A stretch of 64,000 nucleotides of DNA from JAAXIE01 sp965204245 (GTDB taxonomy: Bacteria > Chloroflexota > Dehalococcoidia > Lucifugimonadales > JAAXIE01), in NCBI GenBank assembly GCA_965204245.1, contig CBDBED010000003.1, positions 124,001 to 188,000 of the forward strand. The letters run 5' to 3'. The stretch's first letter is position 1. Every line of letters starts with the position of its first letter. Position numbers and translations under genes: made by a program. The notes under the pieces are model-generated. The model did no database searches, was not told where the DNA came from, and saw only the letters and a program-made list of their open reading frames with translations. This document shows positions 24,464 to 31,716 of this stretch, piece by piece.

Positions 24464-25183
24464 CTAGTCGATTACGTAGCTCTTGAAGCTCTCCACGGGC
24501 CCCATTCCCCGCTCTTTGCCAGCGTTTATCTTCCATGACCGCACGAACTCCAAGTGTTCCTGCCCGAGGTGGGCGACTTGGCTTACATGCTGGCTCAGGG
24601 CCTCCAAGGACTGGTCGATAGTGTCGGTGACGTCGACCCACTTGTCGGAACCCTCGCCGGCGAAGGTCATAATCATCAATTCGCGTATTTTGTGCGGCTC
24701 GAAGCCGTCGGCGAGCAGGTCGGGAAAGGTGAGGCGGTCGCGGGCTGCTGGGAACATGGCAGCCATGGCGGCTTCGCCGGAGGCGAAGTGGTCGGGGTGT
24801 CCCATGTAGCCGTAGCCTTTGAGGGTACGCATGGGAGTCTCGCAAATCATGACGTCGGGCTTGTAGCGCCGTATCTCGCGGACGATGTCTTTGCGGAGAT
24901 CAAGGGTAGGTTCGAGCATGGCGTCTTCGTAATTCAGGAAGACCACATCCTCCACACCGAGGACCTTGCAAGCGTTTCTCTGCTCCTGTTGACGGGTCTC
25001 GATCAGCCAGCCGATGTCTACGTTGGGGTCGGGGCTGCCTTTGCTACCGTCGGTGCAAATCACGTAGACCACGGACATACCCTGCCGACACCACTTGGCC
25101 ACGGTGCCGGCGCAGCCGTATTCCGCATCATCGGGATGGGCGATGATCACCATCCCTCTCTGATAGCCCTCCTCTGAGGCCAT
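24464..25183 (-). CDS. PIG-L/LmbE family deacetylase
   Basis: A 239-residue zinc-dependent N-acetyl hydrolase. The metal and catalytic motif AHPDDAEYG lies at about residues 15-23, and the second metal motif is GHPDHFASGEAA. Family members remove acetyl groups from GlcNAc-containing substrates such as GlcNAc-inositol or antibiotic precursors; the substrate is unknown. ATG 25183 is preferred over ATG 25189 because GAGGAG then lies six bases upstream. Length is normal. Confidence 0.92.
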   Translation of the reverse strand: MASEEGYQRGMVIIAHPDDAEYGCAGTVAKWCRQGMSVVYVICTDGSKGSPDPNVDIGWLIETRQQEQRNACKVLGVEDVVFLNYEDAMLEPTLDLRKDIVREIRRYKPDVMICETPMRTLKGYGYMGHPDHFASGEAAMAAMFPAARDRLTFPDLLADGFEPHKIRELMIMTFAGEGSDKWVDVTDTIDQSLEALSQHVSQVAHLGQEHLEFVRSWKINAGKERGMGPVESFKSYVID

Positions 25184-25283
25184 GCTCATCTCCTCGTCTA
25201 CCTAAACTCCAGCCAGATGCCGGAGATAGTGTACCATCCTCCGTTTCCAGATACACGGGCATGGGCTGGGGTGGGGGCCTTCG

Positions 25284-25313
25284 TTGACACTGGGCCAGCG
25301 GTCTTGCTGTAAT
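25284..25313 (+). promoter_or_regulatory. Sigma70-type promoter for tRNA-Val
   Basis: TTGACA at 25284-25289, an 18-base spacer and TGTAAT at 25308-25313. The tRNA begins 28 bases after the -10 box. An 8-base palindromic aGAGGacCTCt follows at the expected start region. Confidence 0.6.
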
Positions 25314-25340
25314 AGAGGACCTCTAATAGAGGTTCCGTGG

Positions 25341-25414
25341 GGGCGGTTAGCTCAGTTGGTCAGAGCACCTGCTTTACACGCAGGGGGTCAGAGGTTCGAG
25401 TCCTCTACTGCCCA
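25341..25414 (+). tRNA. tRNA-Val (anticodon TAC)
   Basis: A 74-base cloverleaf. The acceptor arms gggcggt and actgccc pair (one G-T), the D-loop holds AGCTCAGTTGGT, the anticodon stem cctgc/gcagg encloses tttacac with anticodon TAC, and the T-arm is agaggTTCGAGTcctct. CCA is not encoded. A sigma70-like promoter lies just upstream. Confidence 0.95.
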
Positions 25415-25543
25415 CTTGACTTGAGGGTAGACAGTACCGGCCGATGCAACGCCATATCGTAGGCGTCCTTTCCCGGTATCCTGCTCCTTGGATATACTAA
25501 ACCCACTGGGCTGGTTCCCATCCCTGATTCTACAGGACTCACT

Positions 25544-26557
25544 ATGCTTGACTATGATGTGTTCGACTTGGGCAACGTTGTGCTGCAACATGGAGCGACG
25601 CTGCGGGACGCCAAGCTGGCCTATAAGACTTACGGGGAGCTTAGCCCCAACCGGGACAACGTGATTGTGTATCCGACGTCCTATGGCAGCCAGCACACCG
25701 TCAACGAGGCTAACATAGGGGTTGGAAGGGCCTTGGATCCCGGAAAGTATTTCATCATCATTCCCAACATGTTGGGAAACGGGCTTTCGTCGTCGCCCAG
25801 CAACACGCCAACTCCCTATGATAAGGCGCGTTTTCCTGCCGTGACTCTGTATGACAACATCTTGTGCCAACGCCAACTGCTGACCCGGAAGTTCGGCATT
25901 GAGACCATTGCGTTGGTAGTCGGCTGGTCCATGGGAGGACAGCAGAGCTACCACTGGGGCGCCCTCTTTCCCGACATGGTGGAGCGAATCCTTCCCATTT
26001 GCGGCTCAGCCAAGACCTCGCACCATAATTTCGTGTTCCTTGAAGGCGTGAAGGCGGCCCTTACCGCGGACGACGCATGGGCCAACGGTTGGTATGACCA
26101 GCCCCCGACCAAGGGCCTCCGGGCCATGGGGCGCGTCTATGCGGGGTGGGCCCTCTCCCAAGCCTTCTATCGGGAAGAGGTCTACTTGGAGATTGGCTAT
26201 TCCTCTTTGGAAGACTACCTCATCACCTTCTGGGAAGGACGCAGGATGGGGGCCGACGCGAATGACCTACTGGCGATGCTCTGGAGTTGGCAGAACGCCG
26301 ACATCAGCGCGAACCCTACCTATGGAGGCGACCTTTCCAAGGCCCTCGGAGCGATCAAGGCCAAGGCCATCGTCATGCCCGGGCGGACCGACCTCTATTT
26401 CCCTCCCGAGGACAACGCGATAGAGGTCAGCCGGATGCCCAATGCCGAACTTCGACCCATTGAGTCCATCTGGGGACATATGGCAGGAGGTCCAGGCTCC
26501 AATGCCGATGACGTCAGCTTCGTGGACGATGCCATCCGGGAGTTGCTGAGCAGGTAA
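25544..26557 (+). CDS. Alpha/beta hydrolase of the homoserine O-acetyltransferase (MetX) family
   Basis: A 337-residue alpha/beta hydrolase. The nucleophile elbow is GWSMGGQQ, the acid is in PGRTDLYFP and the catalytic His in SIWGHMAGG, all in MetX order. The N-terminal LAYKTYGELSPNRDNVIVYPTSYG is also characteristic. MetX transfers acetyl or succinyl to homoserine for methionine synthesis, but GWSMGGQ instead of the common GGSMGGM and the isolated position make an acyl-hydrolase role equally possible. It follows tRNA-Val by 130 bases. Confidence 0.88.
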   Translation: MLDYDVFDLGNVVLQHGATLRDAKLAYKTYGELSPNRDNVIVYPTSYGSQHTVNEANIGVGRALDPGKYFIIIPNMLGNGLSSSPSNTPTPYDKARFPAVTLYDNILCQRQLLTRKFGIETIALVVGWSMGGQQSYHWGALFPDMVERILPICGSAKTSHHNFVFLEGVKAALTADDAWANGWYDQPPTKGLRAMGRVYAGWALSQAFYREEVYLEIGYSSLEDYLITFWEGRRMGADANDLLAMLWSWQNADISANPTYGGDLSKALGAIKAKAIVMPGRTDLYFPPEDNAIEVSRMPNAELRPIESIWGHMAGGPGSNADDVSFVDDAIRELLSR

Positions 26558-26757
26558 CACCCCTATACCCAAAAGGACACTCTCCGCAGCGTCCCTTCTC
26601 CCACATCATCCACCCGCTATCCAACTCGTTCCCTCCCAACTCAATCCCTCCACTTGCCCAGGCCAGCCCTCTTCCTTTCCAAGGTCGCTTCTTCCGCTTA
26701 GGTCCACTACCATCTCATTGAGAGTCAATCGGGCGTTCGCGCATCGCCTTCGGTTTG

Positions 26758-29700
26758 TCAATGCCAATCGTGAGCGGCAGGCATGGGTACGTGGGGGTGG
26801 ATGCCCCGCACGTCCGAGGCGATGACGTTGGCAGTCCCGTCCCAACGGGAAATGGTTCCCTGTACCAGCAGGACATGACTGCCCAATTGCCGGCGGTTCT
26901 GGTGGAAGATCTTGGGCCACAGGATGACCTGTGCGTCCCCGGTCTCGTCCTCAATGGTGACGAATACTGTGCCATCCTGCCCTTTGGGGTGCTGCCGGGC
27001 GATGGGCCAACCGGCTACCAGGATCTTCTCCCCCTCGGCGGCATAGTCCACGGCTGTGGCGGGCAGGACTTGAGGGTCGAGGTTGGGCCGCACGAACTCC
27101 ATCAAGTGACCCTTGGGGTAGATGCCCATGACACGGTACTCGCCAGTCATCTTCTCGCGGGCAGTGAAATCTGGAAGGTCAGAAACGTGGTTGTTTGCGG
27201 GGGAGGCGAAGGCCCGCTGCCCGTTCCTGCCGGGCCGGATGCCTAAGCCCGCATCCCACAATGCCTGCCGGCGGTTGGGGACCAGAGAATCGAAGGCCCC
27301 AGCCGTGACCAGAGATTCCATCGCTTGGGGCTTTAGCCCGGTGCGCCGTACTAGGTCGGCAGGCCCGGCATAAGGGCCATGCTTCTCCCGCTCTGCCACG
27401 ATGGCTTGGGCCGACGCTTGGCCCACATCCTTCACGAACCGCAAGCCGAGCAGCACGGAGTCTTCGTAGGGGGTGCAGTCCACACCGCTGCGATTGACAC
27501 AGGGGTTCAGGAAGGGAACGCCGCAGCACCGGGCATCCTGCTTCAGCGTTTCCATCGGATAGAAGCCCATGGGCTGCTGGTTGACTAGGGACGTGAAGAA
27601 CTCCAGTGGATAATACCGCTTCAGCCAAGCAGCTTGGTAGGCGGTTACGGCGAAGGCGTGACTGTGGCTTTCGGGGAACATGTACTGGCCGTTGATCTTG
27701 GCGAAAATCCTCTCGGCCACTTTCTCCGGCACACCGTTGCCTCGTGCGCCATCCAAAAAGCACTGCTTGTGACGTGCGATGAGGTGTTCGTTGTTGGGCC
27801 GGGCGAAGGCTCTCCTTATCTCGTCGGCTTGGGCGGCAGTCATTCCGGCTACGTCGCTGACCAGTTGCACCACCTGCTCCTGCCAGACGATGACGCCGTA
27901 GCCCCGCTCTAGGGCCCGTTTCTCTAGGGGATGGTCGTACTCCCAGGAGACGCCTTGGCGGTAACGTTCCACGAACTGGCTCACGGCACTGCCTTGGACG
28001 CCCACGCCGGGCCGTATCAGGGCCACTTGGTAGGCTAGGTCCAGCAGGTTGCGGGACTTTAGGCGCTGGGCCATCTTGAGTTGGGCTGGTGACTGGAGCA
28101 GGAACACCCCCTTGGACCGCCCGGCGTTGATCATGTCGTATACGTAGGGGTCCTCCGGGTCGACGCGGCTCAGGTCGGGATGGCGGCCCTCCCTGGCTTC
28201 AATCAAGTTCAGGGCCTCCTCAATCTGGTCCAGCACGGGCAGAGAGAGGAGGTCGATCTTGGCGAAGTTGGCGTCGGCCACACTATCCTTGTTCCAGTCC
28301 ATGATGTAGCGTCCTTGGGTGGCCCCGGCGCGGACGGGCACCATTTCCGGTATTGGCGAACTGCTTAGCACCATGCCCCCCACATGCTGTCCCAGGCTGC
28401 GGGGAGCGTGCATTAGTTGGGGGGCCAGTTCGGTCAGTTCCCGCCAGCCGGGAGCGTCGACCCGGTCCCGAAAGTCGGGCAGGGCCAGCATCTCCTCTCG
28501 CAGCATGGCCCCATCGTGGGAATGCAACTGCCGAGAGAGCCTCTTCAGGTCTTCTTTGGGCAACCCTAGGGCCTTGCCCAGTTCTTGAACGATGCCCTTG
28601 ACCGAGTAGGTGGAGATGGCTCCGGCGAGGACGGCGTGATTGAAACCGAAACGTCGATGCACTCGCTCGATGAGTTCGTCACGCAGGGAGCGGGGAAAGT
28701 CGAGGTCGATATCGGGTAGCAGGTTGGTGTCCTCAGAAATGAACCGCTCTAGGGTAAGGCCCCATCGCAGGGGGTCCACGTGGCTGATGCCGGTGAGGTA
28801 GCCCACCAGGAGGGCCACCGAGGAACCCCGGCCCCGGCCCGGCGGTCTTTCCTCCAAGGGCATCTCCGGGTGAGACAATCCACGTTCCTCCATGATTTCC
28901 TGGGCCAGCAGGACGATTTCCCGGTAGAGGAGCAGGAATCCGGCTAGGCCGTGGCGCTCAATCAGCCGGAACTCCTCGTCCAAGCGTTTCTGCACTGGCT
29001 GGGACATTTCTCCGTAGCGCCGCTGGGCGGCCTCCAGACAGAGGCGGCGCAGGTAGCTGTCCGGGGTATAGCCTCTTGGCACGTCGGCGTCGGGCAGGGT
29101 GTAGCCCAAGTCTGAGCTGAGGTTGAAATCGCACTGCTCCGCGAGCCTGACGGTGTTGGCCGTGGCGTCGGGGTGCTGTTGGAAGAGGGCTTCCATTTCC
29201 GCTAGGGGTTTCAGGCAAAGGTGATGGTTGGGCAGGATGTGGGGCAGGGCCTGCTCCATGGTGGTGTTGCGCCTAGCCGCAGTCAGGGCATGCTGTAGCC
29301 GATAACGCTCCGGGCAGTGGTAGTGGACGTCGTTGGTGGCGACTAGAGGTGAGCCGGTCTCGCGGGCCAGTGCTGCCAACTCATGGTTGCGCTGGGTATC
29401 CCCTTTCAGAAAATTCTGCTGTAGTTCCACGTACGCCCCTTTCGGGCCGTACCATTCCCGGTATTCGTTCAGGAGCCTGCAGGCCTCCTGTCGCCTGCCT
29501 TCCGCCAGCAGTTTGGACAGCGGACCGTTGCGCCCCCCGGTGAGCAATATCAAGCCCTCGGCGTGTTCCGGCAGGTGTGCCGGGTCCAGCCGTGGTTCGC
29601 GGCGGTCGGCGGAGTTGGCCAAAGTGAACAGGCGGGAGAGATTGGCATAGCCTTGGCGGGTCTTCGACAGCAGGGCTAGACGGGAGCCGTCCTCTAAAGC

Positions 29701-29913
29701 CACCTCACCGCCGGTGATGGGTTTGATGCCTAGGCTATGGGCCAACCGAGCGAACTCCAGGGCACCGCACAGGTTGATGTCGGTAAGGGCCAAGGCACCG
29801 TAGCCGTACTCCACCGCTTGGGCCAGCAACTCATGGATGTGGGACGCGCCCATTCCAAAGGAATAGAAGCTCTTGGCGTGAAGCTCCGCATATCCGGCAA
29901 CCATGGAATCCAT
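26758..29913 (-). CDS. dnaE2: Error-prone DNA polymerase III alpha (DnaE2), copy 1
   Basis: A ~1050-residue C-family polymerase of the translesion type. The palm carries LLPDIDLDFPRS (two catalytic Asp) and AKIDLLSLPVLDQ (third). A helix-hairpin-helix region and a complete C-terminal OB fold (KILVAGWPIARQ...VFVTIEDETGDAQVILWP) follow. The N-terminal PHP domain is present but its metal site looks lost: ELHAKS replaces ExHxHS, and ALTDINLCG replaces LTDHDNLCG. It lies directly after imuB. The frame is open back to 29949, overlapping imuB; the ATG at 29913 is eight bases beyond the imuB stop and is preferred, with 29904 also possible. Confidence 0.93.
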   Translation of the reverse strand: MDSMVAGYAELHAKSFYSFGMGASHIHELLAQAVEYGYGALALTDINLCGALEFARLAHSLGIKPITGGEVALEDGSRLALLSKTRQGYANLSRLFTLANSADRREPRLDPAHLPEHAEGLILLTGGRNGPLSKLLAEGRRQEACRLLNEYREWYGPKGAYVELQQNFLKGDTQRNHELAALARETGSPLVATNDVHYHCPERYRLQHALTAARRNTTMEQALPHILPNHHLCLKPLAEMEALFQQHPDATANTVRLAEQCDFNLSSDLGYTLPDADVPRGYTPDSYLRRLCLEAAQRRYGEMSQPVQKRLDEEFRLIERHGLAGFLLLYREIVLLAQEIMEERGLSHPEMPLEERPPGRGRGSSVALLVGYLTGISHVDPLRWGLTLERFISEDTNLLPDIDLDFPRSLRDELIERVHRRFGFNHAVLAGAISTYSVKGIVQELGKALGLPKEDLKRLSRQLHSHDGAMLREEMLALPDFRDRVDAPGWRELTELAPQLMHAPRSLGQHVGGMVLSSSPIPEMVPVRAGATQGRYIMDWNKDSVADANFAKIDLLSLPVLDQIEEALNLIEAREGRHPDLSRVDPEDPYVYDMINAGRSKGVFLLQSPAQLKMAQRLKSRNLLDLAYQVALIRPGVGVQGSAVSQFVERYRQGVSWEYDHPLEKRALERGYGVIVWQEQVVQLVSDVAGMTAAQADEIRRAFARPNNEHLIARHKQCFLDGARGNGVPEKVAERIFAKINGQYMFPESHSHAFAVTAYQAAWLKRYYPLEFFTSLVNQQPMGFYPMETLKQDARCCGVPFLNPCVNRSGVDCTPYEDSVLLGLRFVKDVGQASAQAIVAEREKHGPYAGPADLVRRTGLKPQAMESLVTAGAFDSLVPNRRQALWDAGLGIRPGRNGQRAFASPANNHVSDLPDFTAREKMTGEYRVMGIYPKGHLMEFVRPNLDPQVLPATAVDYAAEGEKILVAGWPIARQHPKGQDGTVFVTIEDETGDAQVILWPKIFHQNRRQLGSHVLLVQGTISRWDGTANVIASDVRGIHPHVPMPAAHDWH

Positions 29914-29920
29914 CCGGCTG

Positions 29921-31366
29921 CTACGAGTCCTGCCGGAACCAGCGGCCATCGGACTGGTCCCGGAACAGTGTCATCTCGCCGGCATTCTCCCGCGCCACCC
30001 GGTAGTAGGCCCTAGACATGGGCTGGGGCATCCACCACAGGTCGAAGCACCACATATCTTCGATGCGGGCTACCCTCTGCCATCGCTCCCCTAACAGGAC
30101 CGCCGCTGGCTGGCGGTCCGGCCCTTCCTGGACTGCCACGGGGGACGGCGTGGACAGAGGCTTCATTCCTTCCCCATGGGCAGGGGAGAAGGGGACTTGA
30201 ATAGCTCGCATCTCCGGAGCCGGGTGCCATGGAGCCACCTGCACCACCCGGAAGAGGGCGGGTTTTCCGCTCATGCGAGCTTGCAACCGCCGCTCCGCTT
30301 CGGCCAGCCGCCGCTCCCGGTCTCCCCGCTGGTCCGCTAACAGACTCAACTGCGTCCCGGTCTCCCCGGTGATACCGGACAGGGATAGGGTAATCTCCTC
30401 CACCGGGGCTTGGGGGCAATCCGCCTCCAGTTGACCCCGAAGGATATGGGAAGCCCGGTCCCAATCACTCACGGCCTGCTTGAAATGGAATTGCTTCTCC
30501 CAGGGGGACGCGCGGTAGAGGACACACTCCAAGGTTGCCCCGCTTGCGCACTGGCCTTGGGCGCGGGTCCGCGCGAAGGCCCGCCGGAGCAGGGTATCCA
30601 CCCCTGTCAGCAGCAATTCCAGGGATGCTGAGGTGAAGGGCAGGACGGAGTGTTCGACGATGGGCGCCTCGTGTTTCAGGGGGAGTAAGGGAGAGTTATC
30701 AATGCCTTGGGCGAGTTCCCAAGCCCTCCGGCCCTCTGGGCCGAAGCGGTCGGTCAGCGCATCTTGCTTCATGGCAGCCACAGCCCCCAAGGTGTGCAGG
30801 CCCAACCGGTGCATCTCCGCCCTGCATGCTGCGGGGACGGGCAGCAGGTCCACTGATTGGGGGGCTAGGAACCCGGCCATGTCCGGGGGGACCCTCACTG
30901 ACCTCAGGGGCAGGCTGGTCCGGGCTGCAGCATAGGCCGGGAACTTGGCTTCTCCCACGCCGACTCTGGGAGCCAAGTCCTGCGACACCGCGTTCAGCAA
31001 GGTAGTTGCCAAGCGGGCTTCGTCGCCATACAGGGATTCCAGCCCGTCCAAGCGCACGTAGGCCGTGCCTAACTCCGCCCCTTCCACCCGGTCACTGATT
31101 CTCTGCAAGGAAAGGAGCATCCGGTGGAACACCCGGCGGTAGGAGGCTTCATCCGCGTCCAGTACAATCCCGTTGACTTGACGGGATAGGGCTTGGTCCA
31201 GGGTCATTCCGGCATCTACCCCGGACACGGCAGGGAAATTGTCGACGACCAAGGGCCTGCCCTTGGAGCGGTCAACGATGAGGACGGCCCGGTTTTTCAG
31301 GTGGGGCTGCCTTCGCATCTCCACCTTGGCACGCAGATGGGTAATTAGCACGCAGGCGATTTTCAT
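29921..31366 (-). CDS. imuB: ImuB-like inactive Y-family polymerase subunit, copy 1, with C-terminal DUF6504-like tail
   Basis: A 481-residue DinB-fold protein in which the catalytic carboxylates are absent: the first strand reads ACVLITHLRAKVE where DinB has VDxDxFYA, and the second motif reads GTAYVRLDGLESLYG where DinB has SIDEAYLD. This is the signature of ImuB, the bridging subunit that recruits DnaE2 to the sliding clamp. The C-terminus adds a ~65-residue module (RWQRVARIEDMW...YYRVARENAGEMTLFRDQSDGRWF) that occurs as a separate protein in the second cassette. No imuA is seen. A LexA-type box lies 169 bases upstream. Confidence 0.9.
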   Translation of the reverse strand: MKIACVLITHLRAKVEMRRQPHLKNRAVLIVDRSKGRPLVVDNFPAVSGVDAGMTLDQALSRQVNGIVLDADEASYRRVFHRMLLSLQRISDRVEGAELGTAYVRLDGLESLYGDEARLATTLLNAVSQDLAPRVGVGEAKFPAYAAARTSLPLRSVRVPPDMAGFLAPQSVDLLPVPAACRAEMHRLGLHTLGAVAAMKQDALTDRFGPEGRRAWELAQGIDNSPLLPLKHEAPIVEHSVLPFTSASLELLLTGVDTLLRRAFARTRAQGQCASGATLECVLYRASPWEKQFHFKQAVSDWDRASHILRGQLEADCPQAPVEEITLSLSGITGETGTQLSLLADQRGDRERRLAEAERRLQARMSGKPALFRVVQVAPWHPAPEMRAIQVPFSPAHGEGMKPLSTPSPVAVQEGPDRQPAAVLLGERWQRVARIEDMWCFDLWWMPQPMSRAYYRVARENAGEMTLFRDQSDGRWFRQDS

Positions 31367-31534
31367 GCCGCCTCCCTCGCTTGCAGACTTTTACGATTTC
31401 CCGCACCGTAGGTGGGTAGGCGTAAAGGGGGCGATGTATTCCTTGAGGTCGCGATTCATGGTTATTTGAACGGCTGTGTTTTTACGGCTTGGTCATTGAG
31501 ATGCGATTAGAATGGGTCACTGGGAGATAGTAGA

Positions 31535-31546
31535 GAACCTATGTTC
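31535..31546. promoter_or_regulatory. Candidate LexA (SOS) box
   Basis: GAACctatGTTC is an exact GAAC-N4-GTTC palindrome, the Gram-positive-type LexA site. It lies in the 350-base divergent gap between imuB (start 31366) and the P-type ATPase (start 31717). SOS control of imuB-dnaE2 is well established in other phyla. No lexA is in the window, and this clade's LexA motif is not known to me. The rest of the gap shows no gene. Confidence 0.5.
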
Positions 31547-31716
31547 GCGAGTCAATAGCTCATCTGTCTCATTCAATGGGCGTAACGGATTTTGGGTCCG
31601 GGGTCTAAGATTACGTGAACAACATGAAGAGACATGTCCAATCCCTGATACCCGTAGTCCCCCATGCCCGCCTCTCCAGCGAGAGCCTGTGGACACTTGC
31701 CGTATAATCAACGGCG

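Noticed and set aside
31470..31486. GAACggctGTGT as a second LexA box upstream of imuB
   Set aside because: Only three of four bases match in the right half; the exact palindrome at 31535 is a better candidate.
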